From: a bacterium
Lineage (GTDB): Bacteria > Cyanobacteriota > Vampirovibrionia > Obscuribacterales > Obscuribacteraceae
Assembly (NCBI GenBank): GCA_018062085.1
Contig: JAGOSY010000004.1
Location: 248,001-312,000, forward strand
DNA: 64,000 nt
Direction: 5' to 3'
Made by a program: the position numbers and the translations under genes. Each line of letters starts with the position of its first letter. Position 1 is the first letter of the stretch. Below the pieces are notes generated by a model. The model was not told where the DNA came from, ran no database searches, and saw nothing but the letters and a program-made list of their open reading frames with translations. Shown here in pieces: positions 9,104 to 19,392 of this stretch.

Positions 9104-11560
9104 TTACTCGCCTAGCTCAACTATTGTCACGCCGTCTCCACCTTCAAAGGTCTCGCCCGAACGCTGGCGATTGGCATAGCGACAACTGCTAAGAAACTCG
9201 CGGACAACAGACTTTATGGCACCGGTACCATGACCATGAATAATCATTAGCGGGCTAACTCGATTAAGGGCACAGCTATCAACAAACTGCTCAACAAGAC
9301 CATATGCGTCATCGGCCCGCTTACCACGCAAGTCAATGGTATTGCTCTGAGTGCGAACAAAAACTGCAGGATCATTATATTGAATAGAGTTAGCCGCTTT
9401 CTTCGAACTAGACTTATTTGCTATGTTGCCAGCCTTGACCTTGGCTGTTCCCCTAATTTCTAGATCGCTTGGCGCCACTTTCACCTTTAGTGGTCCGACC
9501 TGCACCATAACCCGATCAATTTTGGATTGTTGTTTGTCGGAATAAATTACTTCTTGCACGATGCCAGAGCTATTCAAAGACTTCAGCCGCACTGTCATAC
9601 CGACAACCAAGACATTTGGGTCTGGCCCTTTTGGAATAATTTTCTGGCGCTCTTGCAGGAAACTTACCGTTGCCTTCAAAGCCTCTAACTCAGCAGCGGT
9701 TTTCTGTGCCGCCTTGATACTGGGCTCGCGCTGCAGTCCAGCAATCATTTCTTTCATGATCTCGCGAGCGCACTTAAGCTCTTCTTCTAGTTCAGAAGCC
9801 ATACGTCCCCGTACTTTTTCTTGCTCTAGCAAGAGTTTTTCTTCTTTCTGCTCGAGCTTGACTTGCTTAGCTTCCAAATTTTCTTGCAACTGAGTCAACT
9901 GCTCTTGGCGCGCATCTACTTGGGCAAGGCGGCTATTGAGATTTTCAATGATTTGCTCAAGTTCATGCTCAGAAGCTACAGTCAGCTGCCGCGCCCGAGC
10001 CACCACTGCCTGATCTAAGCCTAGTCTCTGCGCTATGGTATTGGCCTTTGAGCTGCCTGGTACACCCAAACGAAGTTTATAGGTAGGAGATAGAGTGGCC
10101 TCATCAAATTCAAAGCTACCATTAACAAAACCACTATTGGTATAAGCCAACATCTTCAGCTCACCGAGGTGAGTGGTGGCAATAGTGACTACATCACGTT
10201 CTAGTAGATGCTCAAGAATAGCCCTGGCTAAAGCTGCACCTTCTTTAGGATCGGTACCGGCACCAATTTCATCAAGCAAAACAAGCATGCCACGCTTGGC
10301 TGTATTGACTATTTCGACAACATTTTTCATATGGGCAGAAAACGTAGATAAGCTTTGCTCAAGTGATTGTTCGTCGCCAATATCAGCACACACAAGAGGG
10401 AACAGTGCTGTTTTAGAGCCGTTCTTGGCTGGCACTAGAAGACCGCAACGGAGCATCAAAGAATAGATACCAATTAACTTTAGTAAGACCGTTTTACCAC
10501 CCGTGTTAGGGCCAGTGATTACAAGAGTTCGTTCGCCCTCTTGCATTACTACTGTATTCTCAACAACTATTTTTTCTTGATTTTGACGATTTTGCAAAAC
10601 TAAAAGTGGGTGACGGGCGCCGCGCAACTCAATCATAGGTTGATTGCTAAGGGTGGGTTTAATGCCGCTATAGAGCAAAGATAGACGGCCCCGAGCCATG
10701 ATGCAATCGAGATCAATTAGAGCACTATAGCAATCAGCTATTTGATCGGCAAAGGGCCGAAGCTGATCACATAGCTCCACAACAATTCTCTCGATCTCAC
10801 TTTCTATGGCAGAGTCTTTAATTCTTGTCTGATTAGAAAGCTCGACCACGGTGATGGGCTCTACATATACGGTCAATCCTGACTGCGAAGCATCATGGAC
10901 GATACCATCAAGCAAGTAGCGCATATTGGCCATAACGGGCAAGACAAAGCGCCCACCGCGCACAGTATAGATTGGCTCTTGCAAAGCCTTTGTGCCAGCC
11001 TGTGATTGAATAATTCGCGACAGCTCGTCTTTTATATGCTGATCGAGCTTATGTCTCTCTCGACGCAAAGAGCGCAAAAGACTAGAAGCTGTGTCTTTTA
11101 CAGCACCAAAATCATCTATTGCAAAATCAATGGCATCAATTTGTTTAGGCAGGGCCACTAAGGTTGAGACAAAGCGATGTAGATGAGGAAATTGAGCGGC
11201 AGCAAGAAGGGCGAGCGAACCGCGCACAGATCGCGCCACTACGAGCAGTGCCTTGATACGAGCCAATTCGCTAGCCGTAATCACAGCACCAGCCCTAAGC
11301 AGAGCAATAGATTCACGAACGTCGCTAAGCTTTGCCAAACTAAAAGCCGTACGGCTCGAAATCAGTGCGCAAGCCTCTTCGGTTTGATCTAACAAAATCT
11401 GAGCACTGGCAATTTCAGTATCTAGGTCGAAGGCAAAGCCCAAAGAGGGCACGAGTTGCAATGAACGCCTCGTACCCTCAGTTGTTTCATTCTGTTCTGC
11501 AAGATAAGTAGTGAGCCTTTCCCATTCAAGAGAACGAAGACTTCTATGCTCAATACTCAC
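9104..11560 (-). CDS. mutS2: MutS2 family ATPase/endonuclease (RqcU-type)
   Basis: An 818-aa MutS2, full length for the family (about 780-820). Order: N-terminal MutS core and lever region; ATPase with Walker A GPNTGGKT near residue 350 and Walker B LLDEIGAGTDP near 425; a long Glu/Gln/Lys-rich coiled coil at about 515-630; a KOW-like linker (VGMTVRLKSLNSSG) near 655; and a C-terminal Smr domain at 738-818 with IDLRGKRADD and HGHGTG. MutS2 proteins lack the mismatch-binding domain. In other bacteria they suppress homologous recombination and act on collided ribosomes through the Smr domain; which role applies here is not visible. The small gene at 11595-11960 is 34 nt upstream in the same direction, so the two may be co-transcribed. 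Confidence 0.97.
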   Translation of the reverse strand: MSIEHRSLRSLEWERLTTYLAEQNETTEGTRRSLQLVPSLGFAFDLDTEIASAQILLDQTEEACALISSRTAFSLAKLSDVRESIALLRAGAVITASELARIKALLVVARSVRGSLALLAAAQFPHLHRFVSTLVALPKQIDAIDFAIDDFGAVKDTASSLLRSLRRERHKLDQHIKDELSRIIQSQAGTKALQEPIYTVRGGRFVLPVMANMRYLLDGIVHDASQSGLTVYVEPITVVELSNQTRIKDSAIESEIERIVVELCDQLRPFADQIADCYSALIDLDCIMARGRLSLLYSGIKPTLSNQPMIELRGARHPLLVLQNRQNQEKIVVENTVVMQEGERTLVITGPNTGGKTVLLKLIGIYSLMLRCGLLVPAKNGSKTALFPLVCADIGDEQSLEQSLSTFSAHMKNVVEIVNTAKRGMLVLLDEIGAGTDPKEGAALARAILEHLLERDVVTIATTHLGELKMLAYTNSGFVNGSFEFDEATLSPTYKLRLGVPGSSKANTIAQRLGLDQAVVARARQLTVASEHELEQIIENLNSRLAQVDARQEQLTQLQENLEAKQVKLEQKEEKLLLEQEKVRGRMASELEEELKCAREIMKEMIAGLQREPSIKAAQKTAAELEALKATVSFLQERQKIIPKGPDPNVLVVGMTVRLKSLNSSGIVQEVIYSDKQQSKIDRVMVQVGPLKVKVAPSDLEIRGTAKVKAGNIANKSSSKKAANSIQYNDPAVFVRTQSNTIDLRGKRADDAYGLVEQFVDSCALNRVSPLMIIHGHGTGAIKSVVREFLSSCRYANRQRSGETFEGGDGVTIVELGE

Positions 11561-11594
11561 TATCTTTCAAAAAAAAGAATATTGCTAACTAATG

Positions 11595-11960
11595 TTAGTT
11601 GAGCTCTGACGGAATACCGCCAGCGGCAGCACCAGCAACAACAGCTGTGGTGACAGGCTCAACAACTTCTTTAGGCATGGCAGCAAGTTGAGCCATGTGA
11701 GCAGCCATTTGGGCGGCTTGCTCTGTCAGCTCTTCAATAGTATCTGTGCCAAGCAACTTTCTAAGACGAATCTTCTGCAATTCGTAGCTGCGATTGTTGC
11801 GCTTGTGTACAACACCAATGCGTTCTAATTGCTTAATAGCTTCAAGGTGAGATTCTGGCACGGAAGCAACATCAACACAGCCTTTCTCGTTAAGCCAAGA
11901 AATAGTTGGAGACAGGGTTCCCAGCAACTTGCGCATCGGCTGTTCGAAAACAGGCATCAT
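11595..11960 (-). CDS. Small conserved-looking protein of unknown function (121 aa)
   Basis: Not recognised. The first 75 residues are mixed and look folded, with a helix-turn-helix-like rhythm (VPESHLEAIKQLERIGVVHK followed by a basic KIRLRKLLG), which could be a small winged-helix or nucleic-acid-binding fold. The last 45 residues are Ala/Met/Val rich (EQAAQMAAHMAQLAAMPKE). There is no signal peptide. GGAG lies 6-7 nt before the ATG at 11960 (an ATGATG doublet), which supports the start. It is 34 nt upstream of mutS2 and probably in its operon. The DNA-binding idea is an inference from pattern only. Confidence 0.7.
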   Translation of the reverse strand: MMPVFEQPMRKLLGTLSPTISWLNEKGCVDVASVPESHLEAIKQLERIGVVHKRNNRSYELQKIRLRKLLGTDTIEELTEQAAQMAAHMAQLAAMPKEVVEPVTTAVVAGAAAGGIPSELN

Positions 11961-12063
11961 CTAATACTCCTACAAACGTGCTATTTAATCTTACCAGCTT
12001 GACAAGGGTATCCTGAGGGGGTTATTGCAGGCTATGAAGCAATACCCATATATAATTAAATAC

Positions 12064-12588
12064 ATGAACACCCTTTACAAGTATGCAGGATTTTGCCCTG
12101 CCGTGCACGAAAGTGCCTTTATTGCCCCAACCGCCTGCCTAATCGGCAATGTTACAGTGGAAGAAGATGCCAGTATTTGGTTTCACACCGTAGCTCGGGG
12201 AGACATTAATGCCATTCGCATCGGGCGCAGTACCAATATTCAAGACGGCTGCCTCATGCACGTCACCCATCACCTCGGCCTCACTGTTGGGGATAGAGTA
12301 ACCGTTGGCCATGGCGCCATTTTGCACGGCTGTACCATCGAATCAGACTGTCTTATAGCCATGGGTGCCATAATTTTAGACGGAGCTAAAATTGGCGCTC
12401 ATACAATTATTGCCGCCGGTTCAATCGTGGCCCCAAATAGTCAAATCCCCCCTGGCAGCCTAGTGATGGGCGTACCTGGCAAGGTCGTGCGCGAGGCTAA
12501 TGCCAAAGACCGGGAGATGATTGAGCGCGGCGCTGCAAATTATGTGGGCTACAAACAAACATATAAAGAATCACTTTTGGAGCTTTAA
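12064..12588 (+). CDS. Gamma-carbonic anhydrase-like hexapeptide-repeat protein
   Basis: 174 aa with a left-handed beta-helix made of hexapeptide repeats (IAPTACLIGNV, IGRSTNIQDG, VTVGHGAILHGC, IAMGAIILDGAKIG). The three histidines typical of the metal site of gamma carbonic anhydrases and their YrdA/PaaY relatives are present: one in NIQDGCLMHVTH and two in VGHGAILHGC. Such proteins are trimers binding Zn or Fe; many annotated members have unproven activity. The ATG at 12064 is chosen because it matches the usual N-terminal length. A TATAAT at 12051-12056 would place transcription within a base or two of this ATG (possibly leaderless). An alternative is the in-frame TTG at 12025 preceded by GAGGGGG. 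The gene is convergent with the hydrolase gene at 12622-13701. Confidence 0.92.
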   Translation: MNTLYKYAGFCPAVHESAFIAPTACLIGNVTVEEDASIWFHTVARGDINAIRIGRSTNIQDGCLMHVTHHLGLTVGDRVTVGHGAILHGCTIESDCLIAMGAIILDGAKIGAHTIIAAGSIVAPNSQIPPGSLVMGVPGKVVREANAKDREMIERGAANYVGYKQTYKESLLEL

Positions 12589-12621
12589 GTTAAGGTCAGA
12601 AGGTTCATTTTAGAGCTGACT

Positions 12622-13701
12622 CTAATAGTTGCCAATTGAGCTTAATTCCATTAAATCAGACTGGTGATATTTGGCTTTGGTTGAAACTTTAGCAATCCGC
12701 TCAGCTCCACTTGGCAAATGACCAACCAACCACGACTTGACCGTAAACAAAGTAGTCGGGTCAATATGGGTCGTTTCAATCAATACATGACCTTTGCCTG
12801 GCAGCCATCTAACCGTTTGGTCAGTTGACTTTAGTTTCTTGAGCAGAGTAACAACGGCATTCTGCTGAAGCATGCGATCGTGGTCACCTTGAATCACCAA
12901 AACAGGCATATTGGCTGGGATATTCTTAACGTGATTGATGTTTGAGCGAATTACAGAAGCAGTAGTTAACAATTCTCTCAAACTCAGAGTTTTGCGCACC
13001 ATCGGGTCTTCTATGGTTTCTTGAGCAATCTGAGGATCATCCGAGGCAAACTTTCTTATGTACGGAACCATGTCAAATTGTCTGACTGGGTTAGCAAACA
13101 GGGCCGCCACGTCTTTCACCATCTCTGGTTCGCAATAGTTGCGGCGCTTGAGAGCGGGGCTAGATAAGACTAAGCCACTGATCTCGCCAGGCATTGCTTC
13201 AGCAGCCCGCAGCGACAAGCCAGCTCCCATGCTCTCGCCGATGAGAAAAACTGGTAGGTCAGGATGTTCATTGCGAGCAGCGCGAACCAGGGCCTTCAAA
13301 TCTTCCAAACTGGCCTTGTAGCTCAGGCCGCTCTTGCCGCTAGGCTGAAACTGCCAGCGGCCGTAACCTCTCAGGTCTTGTGCATAAACCTCAAAACCCA
13401 AACCGACCAGCTCATTGGCAAGATGATCATAAACGCCACCATGCATCACCATGCCATGAACAGCAATAGCAATAGCCTGTGGCTTTACTTCTTCTTTACT
13501 GCGCCAAACACAAATAGGAATATTTGGCAGGTTGGTCATACCATGCTCAAGGGGAGCATCGTCGCGAACAACTTGACACTGAGCTAAAGCTGGCAAGCTC
13601 TGAAGTGAAATTAAAGTACTAAAAAATGCAGCCAAAGCCGCACCAAATGTCCTTTCTAGGTTTTTATTGCCAAAGCAAAGCTGACGATTAAACATAGTCA
13701 T
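12622..13701 (-). CDS. Secreted alpha/beta hydrolase (monoacylglycerol lipase-like)
   Basis: 359 aa from the ATG at 13701, which has GAGG 6 nt upstream; a TTG at 13713 is a weaker alternative. Residues about 15-45 form a signal peptide ending LPALA, with likely cleavage before QCQ. The mature protein has the Hydrolase_4/serine aminopeptidase S33 pattern: AVHGMVMHGGVYDHLANEL, DLRGYGRW, the nucleophile elbow GESMGAG near residue 155, an Asp in VIQGDHDRM and a His in GKGHVLIE, giving a Ser-Asp-His triad. Relatives act on monoacylglycerols, lysophospholipids or other esters; the substrate here cannot be read from sequence. Export suggests a role in envelope lipid turnover or nutrient scavenging. 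Confidence 0.9.
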   Translation of the reverse strand: MTMFNRQLCFGNKNLERTFGAALAAFFSTLISLQSLPALAQCQVVRDDAPLEHGMTNLPNIPICVWRSKEEVKPQAIAIAVHGMVMHGGVYDHLANELVGLGFEVYAQDLRGYGRWQFQPSGKSGLSYKASLEDLKALVRAARNEHPDLPVFLIGESMGAGLSLRAAEAMPGEISGLVLSSPALKRRNYCEPEMVKDVAALFANPVRQFDMVPYIRKFASDDPQIAQETIEDPMVRKTLSLRELLTTASVIRSNINHVKNIPANMPVLVIQGDHDRMLQQNAVVTLLKKLKSTDQTVRWLPGKGHVLIETTHIDPTTLFTVKSWLVGHLPSGAERIAKVSTKAKYHQSDLMELSSIGNY

Positions 13702-13980
13702 CCTGTGCCTCAAGTTTCAACCTGCTTTACAGTGAATCTGTCTAAACAGATCCATTCCCTAAACAATATGTACCAAGCGGGAAACGGATTAAAACCATAA
13801 CTAGTTAAAACATTCAGTCGTCATCGAGAACAAGGCTATTGCAAAGATGAGAAGATAGGCCTTATTCAAGCTGGATGTTAAACACTTGGGTGTTAAACAC
13901 AGCCAGTTGCTAGACACAGACTGAATATACCTTAGATATCTCCCCGACTTGCTCAAGCAAGCCTTACTTACTCAGGAACA
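13702..13980. promoter_or_regulatory. Divergent intergenic region with a repeated operator-like motif before carB
   Basis: About 280 nt between the divergent hydrolase and carB genes. TGTTAAACAC occurs twice in direct orientation at 13876-13885 and 13891-13900, 15 nt apart. GTGTTAAACAC at the second site is also an odd-centred palindrome. This could be a regulator site about 80-100 nt upstream of carB. No convincing sigma70 pair, riboswitch or RNA gene was recognised. Confidence 0.35.
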
Positions 13981-16900
13981 ATGCCAAAAAGAACTGATAT
14001 CAAAAAGATACTGGTGCTCGGAGCCGGACCGATTACGATCGGCCAAGCTTGTGAGTTTGATTACTCTGGGTCTCAAGCTTGTAAGGCTCTCAGAGACGAA
14101 GGTTACGAAGTAGTTTTAATCAATTCAAACCCGGCAACGATCATGACCGACCCCGAAGTAGCCGACCGCACATACATAGAACCGGTCACAGCCGAGGTAG
14201 CTCGCGAAGTGATCGCCATAGAGCGCCCCCAGGCCCTGCTACCGACTATGGGCGGACAGACCAGCCTCAACGTAGCTGTAGAATTGGCTGAAAGTGGAGT
14301 GCTCGCTGAATTCGGCGTCGAACTAATTGGTGCCAAATTACCTGCGATCAAATTGGCTGAAGACCGCGATCTTTTCAAGCAAAAGATGATCGAAATTGGG
14401 CTCTATGTGCCTAATTCAGGCATTGCCAGAAACATTTCAGAAGCGCGCGAAATTGGCACAAAAATCGGTTTCCCGATCATCATTAGACCGGCCTTTACCC
14501 TAGGTGGAGCTGGCGGTGGTATCGCTTACAACCAAGAAGAACTAGACGACATTGCTAACGCCGGCATCTCCGCTTCACCGGTCAATGAAATTCTCTTAGA
14601 AGAAAGTGTTATTGGCTATAAAGAAGTCGAACTCGAAGTAATGCGCGACTGCGAAGACAATGTCGTCATTATCTGCGCCATCGAAAACTTCGACCCCATG
14701 GGTGTGCATACTGGCGATTCCATTACAGTCGCCCCCATGCAAACCATCTCTGACAGCGAATATCAAGCACTACGAAATGCTGCCATTTTGATCATTCGCG
14801 CCATTGGCGTAGAAACTGGTGGCTCTAATATTCAATTTGGTATTCACCCCCACGACGGCCGCATAGTTGTCATCGAAATGAACCCTCGGGTCTCGCGCTC
14901 ATCAGCTCTAGCCAGTAAAGCAACTGGTTATCCAATTGCCAAAATCGCAGCGAAACTTGCAATTGGCCTTACCCTTGGTGAAATCTCAAACGACATAACC
15001 AGAGACACACCGGCTTGCTTCGAGCCCACTCTCGACTATGTAGTAACAAAAATTCCACGCTTCAATTTTGAAAAGTTTAAGGGAGCTGATACTACTCTTA
15101 CGACCCAAATGAAATCTGTGGGCGAAGTAATGGCCATTGGCCGCACCTTCCAAGAGTCTGTACAAAAAGCACTAAGAGGGATGGAAGTCGGTCTACCTGG
15201 TTTCCTTGATGTGCCGTCACGCTCAAAAGCTGACTTCTGGGAATGGCGCAGAAGACTTTCAGTGCCATCACACCACCGCCTAACTGACATTTACGGTGCT
15301 CTCAAAGCTGGCATATCAGCCGAAGAAATAGTTGAGCTCTCATCTATTGACCCTTGGTTTATCGACAATCTTGAAGACATTTACAGCTTGTCTGAGGAGC
15401 TAAAAGAAAAAGTTGACACCATCGACAAACTTAATCCGACCCTGCTTTTAGAGCTAAAAAGACGCGGTTTTGGCGATCTGCAACTAGCACGCCTAATTGG
15501 TGTCACTGAAAAACATATCTACGACCTGCGGCAGAAGTATAATCTACGCCCTTCTTACAAAATGATTGACACTTGTTCAGCCGAGTTCAAAGCCTTCACG
15601 CCGTACATGTATTCGACTTACGAAAGTGAATCAGAAGCACCACCGGCAGTGAAACCGCGCATCATGATCTTGGGTGGTGGGCCAAACAGAATCGGCCAAG
15701 GCATTGAGTTTGACTATTGTTGCGTGCACGCCAGCCTAACCCTGCGTGATCTTGGTTACGAAGCTGTGATGGTCAATTCGAATCCAGAAACAGTATCGAC
15801 AGACTACGATGTCTCAGACAGACTCTATTTCGAGCCACTAACTTTAGAAGATGTCTGCAACATTGCTGAAGTAGAAAAACCAGAAGGGATCATTGTCCAG
15901 CTGGGTGGTCAAACACCACTCAAGCTAGCAAAAGGTTTAGAAGAGCGTGGTTTCAAGATTCTCGGCACCTCGCCCGAATCAATTGATATTGCCGAGGACC
16001 GGGCCAGATTTGGGGATCTCATACGCTCACTCAACCTCAAACAGCCCAAAGGAGCAATTGCCTACAACGCTGAAGAGGCCATAGAGCAAGCGAATGCCCT
16101 AGGGTATCCGGTAATGGTGCGGCCCAGCTATGTACTAGGCGGCCGAGCAATGGCAATTATTTATGGCCAAGACGAACTAGAGCGCTGGCTCTCTAGCGCT
16201 TTAGCAGTATCGGGTGAGATGGCTGTATTAATTGACGAGTTTCTGGAGAACGCTGTAGAAATCGACGTTGATGCTGTTTCTGACGGCCGAGCGACCATAA
16301 TTGCCGGCATCATGGAGCATATCGAACAAGCTGGCATCCACTCGGGTGACAGCACCTGCGTACTGCCCGCCCAAACAATTCCATTCAAATTAGTCGAAGA
16401 AATTCGCCGAGCAGTGGATGAACTGGCCAAAGAGTTAAAAGTTGTAGGCCTAATGAATATACAATTTGCCGTCAAGGATGACGAGTTGTATATACTCGAG
16501 GTCAATCCTCGGGCTAGCCGCACAATTCCCTTTGTCTCCAAAGCCACCGGTGTGCCTTGGGCCAGAATTGCAGCTTCAGTTATGGTAGGTCGCACCCTCT
16601 CAGAGTTGGGTATCTCGCCGCGCTTACTGCCACCTCACGTTTCAGTCAAGTCAGTGGTAATTCCATTTAAGCGTTTTCATGGCGCAGAGATATCTTTGGG
16701 GCCAGAGATGCGCTCCACTGGTGAAGTCATGGGTATAGCTTCCCAATTTGGCTTGGCCTTCGCTAAAGCACAAATTGCCGCTGGCCAGCAAATTCCTACT
16801 AAAGGCCGCATCTTTATAAGTGTTTCGGACCATCACAAACAAGAATCGGTAGCCGTCGCCCAAAACCTCTACCAGCTTGGCTTTGAGCTAATTGCTACTA

Positions 16901-17253
16901 GAGGCACAGCACAGGTTTTGAAAGCCGCTGGCATTCCTTCAATGGTCACCAATAAAGTCTCAGAAGGCCGCCCCAACTTAATTGACCGCATAAAGAACGG
17001 CGAAATTCAGTTGGTTCTGAACATTCCTTCTGGCCGCACGGCTCGGGGCGATGACCAGCTAATTAGACGGGCTGCCATTAGCTACAACGTGCCTGTGGTC
17101 ACCACCATGTCAGGCGCCTGGGCGACAATTAGCGCCATCGGGGCCTTGCAGTCAGGCTCCCTGGGCGTAAAGAGCCTGCAGGAGTATCACCAGAGCATTG
17201 CCCACTGGGAATCAACCACTAGCTCTAGCAGCCGTTCGGTTAGATTTCAATAA
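13981..17253 (+). CDS. carB: Carbamoyl-phosphate synthase large subunit
   Basis: 1,090 aa, full length. It makes carbamoyl phosphate from bicarbonate, ammonia (delivered by CarA) and two ATP, feeding pyrimidine and arginine synthesis in the cytoplasm. The two homologous halves are both visible: [20 protein letters not shown] near residue 12 and [17 protein letters not shown] near 560; ATP-grasp domains near 125-335 and 670-870 ([13 protein letters not shown] and [12 protein letters not shown]); a central oligomerisation domain; and a C-terminal MGS-like allosteric domain from about 940 ([12 protein letters not shown]) ending after [10 protein letters not shown]. The start is supported by an AGGA shortly upstream and by the typical MPKR N-terminus. 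carA is not in the window. deoC follows 103 nt later on the same strand. Confidence 0.98.
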   Translation: MPKRTDIKKILVLGAGPITIGQACEFDYSGSQACKALRDEGYEVVLINSNPATIMTDPEVADRTYIEPVTAEVAREVIAIERPQALLPTMGGQTSLNVAVELAESGVLAEFGVELIGAKLPAIKLAEDRDLFKQKMIEIGLYVPNSGIARNISEAREIGTKIGFPIIIRPAFTLGGAGGGIAYNQEELDDIANAGISASPVNEILLEESVIGYKEVELEVMRDCEDNVVIICAIENFDPMGVHTGDSITVAPMQTISDSEYQALRNAAILIIRAIGVETGGSNIQFGIHPHDGRIVVIEMNPRVSRSSALASKATGYPIAKIAAKLAIGLTLGEISNDITRDTPACFEPTLDYVVTKIPRFNFEKFKGADTTLTTQMKSVGEVMAIGRTFQESVQKALRGMEVGLPGFLDVPSRSKADFWEWRRRLSVPSHHRLTDIYGALKAGISAEEIVELSSIDPWFIDNLEDIYSLSEELKEKVDTIDKLNPTLLLELKRRGFGDLQLARLIGVTEKHIYDLRQKYNLRPSYKMIDTCSAEFKAFTPYMYSTYESESEAPPAVKPRIMILGGGPNRIGQGIEFDYCCVHASLTLRDLGYEAVMVNSNPETVSTDYDVSDRLYFEPLTLEDVCNIAEVEKPEGIIVQLGGQTPLKLAKGLEERGFKILGTSPESIDIAEDRARFGDLIRSLNLKQPKGAIAYNAEEAIEQANALGYPVMVRPSYVLGGRAMAIIYGQDELERWLSSALAVSGEMAVLIDEFLENAVEIDVDAVSDGRATIIAGIMEHIEQAGIHSGDSTCVLPAQTIPFKLVEEIRRAVDELAKELKVVGLMNIQFAVKDDELYILEVNPRASRTIPFVSKATGVPWARIAASVMVGRTLSELGISPRLLPPHVSVKSVVIPFKRFHGAEISLGPEMRSTGEVMGIASQFGLAFAKAQIAAGQQIPTKGRIFISVSDHHKQESVAVAQNLYQLGFELIATRGTAQVLKAAGIPSMVTNKVSEGRPNLIDRIKNGEIQLVLNIPSGRTARGDDQLIRRAAISYNVPVVTTMSGAWATISAIGALQSGSLGVKSLQEYHQSIAHWESTTSSSSRSVRFQ

Positions 17254-17356
17254 GAAAAGATCTAGGGTCGCCACTTCTATGAATAATGGCCTATGAATAG
17301 TAATAGCCAACAAGTAAGCCCTATAAAAAAGACTAGTGCACAAATTGGAGTAAGCA

Positions 17357-18073
17357 ATGAGCAATGAAACTGGCGGAGCTAAAAATGCAAGCCCTGCAAA
17401 TAATTTTGCTAAATATATTGACCACACATTGTTGACTCCTCAAGCAACTAAAGCTGACGTCTCCAAGCTCTGTCAAGAAGCCATGGAGAATAACTTTTAC
17501 GCCGTGTGCGTTAACCCATCGTTTGTCAGACAAGCAGTTAAAGAGCTGGCTTCTTCAAAAGTAGCAGTAGCGACTGTAATTGGATTTCCACTGGGAGCCA
17601 ATCTCACCGATATAAAAATTGCTGAAACTCAAAGAGCAGTTTCAGAGGGCGCTGAAGAAATCGATATGGTTATTAACGTTGGCGCGCTAAAGAGTGGTGA
17701 CGTCGACTTTGTCACAGAAGAAATCAAAGCTGTGGTTAAAGCGGCAAAAGAAAATCCTGTCAAAGTCATCATTGAGTGCGATTTACTTTCAGACGATGAA
17801 AAAGTGATTGCCACAGAGTGCTGTGTCAAAGCCGGTGCAGCTATGGTGAAAACATCTACCGGTTTTGTCAAAGACGGCAAAGGTGCCACCGTTGCCGATA
17901 TAGAACTTATTAAAAGAGCCTTAGCTGGTGCCAAACTTGGTATCAAAGCTAGTGCTGGTATTCGCGATCTGGCCAAAGCAAAATCACTGGTTGATGCTGG
18001 TGCCACCAGACTAGGTACATCAGCCGGTGTAGACATTCTTAAGGGTGCTGAGCCAGCCAAAGCTGCCTACTAA
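17357..18073 (+). CDS. deoC: Deoxyribose-phosphate aldolase
   Basis: 238 aa, a class I aldolase of the DeoC/LacD TIM-barrel family. It cleaves 2-deoxyribose 5-phosphate to glyceraldehyde 3-phosphate and acetaldehyde in deoxynucleoside catabolism. Key motifs: YIDHTLLTP at residues 21-29, VIGFPLGA near 76, the Schiff-base lysine in MVKTSTGF near 168 and the second active-site lysine in GIKASAGIR near 197. A GGAG sits 6 nt before the ATG. About 17 extra residues precede the usual start. No other deo genes are nearby, so it may be co-transcribed with carB or stand alone. Confidence 0.97.
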   Translation: MSNETGGAKNASPANNFAKYIDHTLLTPQATKADVSKLCQEAMENNFYAVCVNPSFVRQAVKELASSKVAVATVIGFPLGANLTDIKIAETQRAVSEGAEEIDMVINVGALKSGDVDFVTEEIKAVVKAAKENPVKVIIECDLLSDDEKVIATECCVKAGAAMVKTSTGFVKDGKGATVADIELIKRALAGAKLGIKASAGIRDLAKAKSLVDAGATRLGTSAGVDILKGAEPAKAAY

Positions 18074-18113
18074 CCACAACTAAGTTTCTAAAATTTTCAG
18101 AGGGGAAAACAAA

Positions 18114-19187
18114 TTGGTTTCTGTTAAATCCGTATTTTCAGCCGTCAGCACAGTACTGTTAGCATGCAGTGTCGCTCTCAGCTTAAACACTACTTTTGCC
18201 ACTGCTTCATGGGCTGACGAGCAAGACTCTGAAATAATGAAAAAGGCGGAAGGCTTGTATGGTCATGGCAAATTTAAAGAAGCTGCTGAAGCTTTCAGAG
18301 AAGCCATTCGACAAGAGCCAAACAATGCTAAAGCCCACCAGCGACTTGGCGCTATCCTGGCAGCTATGGAAGACTACGAAACAGCCATACTAGAGTCAAA
18401 GCAAGCAGCCAAACTCGACCCCAAGTACTTCCTACCACATGTGGTGCTAGGCCAAATTTACGCCAACCAAGGCAAAGTAGAATTGGCGCTGCCTGAGTTT
18501 GAAGAAGCCTGCAAACTCAAACCCACAAGCTTCCGTGCCCACTGCGACTTAGGCTTTGCCTATACCCATGTAGGCAAAGTAGATGAAGCCCTTGCTGCCT
18601 ATAAGAAAGCAGCCGAAATCAATCCTAAAGATCCCACGCCCCATCTGAATATGGGCGTACTCTATGCCCAACAAGAAAAATATCCGCAAGCAATCAAAGA
18701 AGAACAAGAAGCAATAACCTTAAACAGTAAATTGCCAGAAGCCTATATCAACCTCGGCAATATTTTTGCTGAATCTGGCGAAACTCAACAAGCAACGCAG
18801 GCTTTCAAAGACGCTCTCAAACTAGTGCCCAATCATCCCAATGCTTTGAGCGGTTTAGGTTGGATGCTGCAGAAAAATGGCGACTACAAAGGCGCCGTAG
18901 CCGAGCAGAAAAAAGCTCTTAAAATGCAGCCTAATTTCACTCCAGCAAGAAGAAGATTAGCTACCGCTCTTGCTGCCTTAGGCGACAATCAGCAGGCTGA
19001 AGTCGAATTCAAGAATGCCCTTAAGGCTTCGCCGCGTGATGTTACAGCCCACGTAGAGTACGCTCAATTCTTAGAGAAGCAAGGCCAAAGTGCTCCCGCG
19101 CTAACCGAATACAAGAAGGCTGTAGAAATCAAACCAGATTCAAAAATTGCCCAAGAAGGCGTGAGCAAGCTGACTAAAATCAAATAA
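18114..19187 (+). CDS. Secreted TPR-repeat protein
   Basis: 357 aa starting at a TTG (18114) with AGAGGGG about 8 nt upstream. A signal peptide covers residues 1-35 (VLLACSVALSLNTTFATASWA). The rest is about eight to nine consecutive tetratricopeptide repeats with clear TPR spacing (AEGLYGHGKFKEAAEAFREA, AHQRLGAILAAMEDYETAI, PHVVLGQIYANQGKVELAL and so on). TPR arrays are protein-binding scaffolds; exported versions are common in cell-envelope assembly. The partner is unknown. The gene lies 40 nt after deoC, but the functional link is unclear. A palindromic repeat hairpin follows at 19220. Confidence 0.92.
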   Translation: MVSVKSVFSAVSTVLLACSVALSLNTTFATASWADEQDSEIMKKAEGLYGHGKFKEAAEAFREAIRQEPNNAKAHQRLGAILAAMEDYETAILESKQAAKLDPKYFLPHVVLGQIYANQGKVELALPEFEEACKLKPTSFRAHCDLGFAYTHVGKVDEALAAYKKAAEINPKDPTPHLNMGVLYAQQEKYPQAIKEEQEAITLNSKLPEAYINLGNIFAESGETQQATQAFKDALKLVPNHPNALSGLGWMLQKNGDYKGAVAEQKKALKMQPNFTPARRRLATALAALGDNQQAEVEFKNALKASPRDVTAHVEYAQFLEKQGQSAPALTEYKKAVEIKPDSKIAQEGVSKLTKIK

Positions 19188-19219
19188 CAAGATCTGCTGC
19201 TACTCTTCTTTTCGATATT

Positions 19220-19261
19220 CCAAAACTGTCATATTTTCTGAAGAAAAAATGACAGTTTTGG
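19220..19261. repeat. Interspersed palindromic repeat, copy 1
   Basis: A 42-nt near-perfect palindrome: arms of about 20 bp beginning CCAAAACTGTCA and ending TGACAGTTTTGG, one mismatch and a 2-nt tip. Similar elements occur at 44821-44864 and 47065-47107. It follows the secreted TPR gene by 32 nt and may act as a transcript end, but there is no T-run after it, so a dispersed palindromic element is more likely. A second small inverted repeat (GCATTG-7 nt-CAATGC) follows at 19267-19285. Confidence 0.75.
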
Positions 19262-19392
19262 AGTCGCATTGGCATAAGCAATGCGCCCAATCTGACTGAT
19301 TACCTAAACGGCTTTAAGACTTTGGGCTTGACTGGCGCCATTCATAACTTCAGTAGTCAATGTTGCTGGTACAGCCTTTCATTTTTCAGTCA

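Noticed and set aside
12025..12063. Upstream TTG start for the gamma-carbonic-anhydrase-like gene
   Set aside because: It has a GAGGGGG 4 nt upstream but adds 13 residues absent from the family; the ATG at 12064 fits the usual length. Kept as an alternative only.
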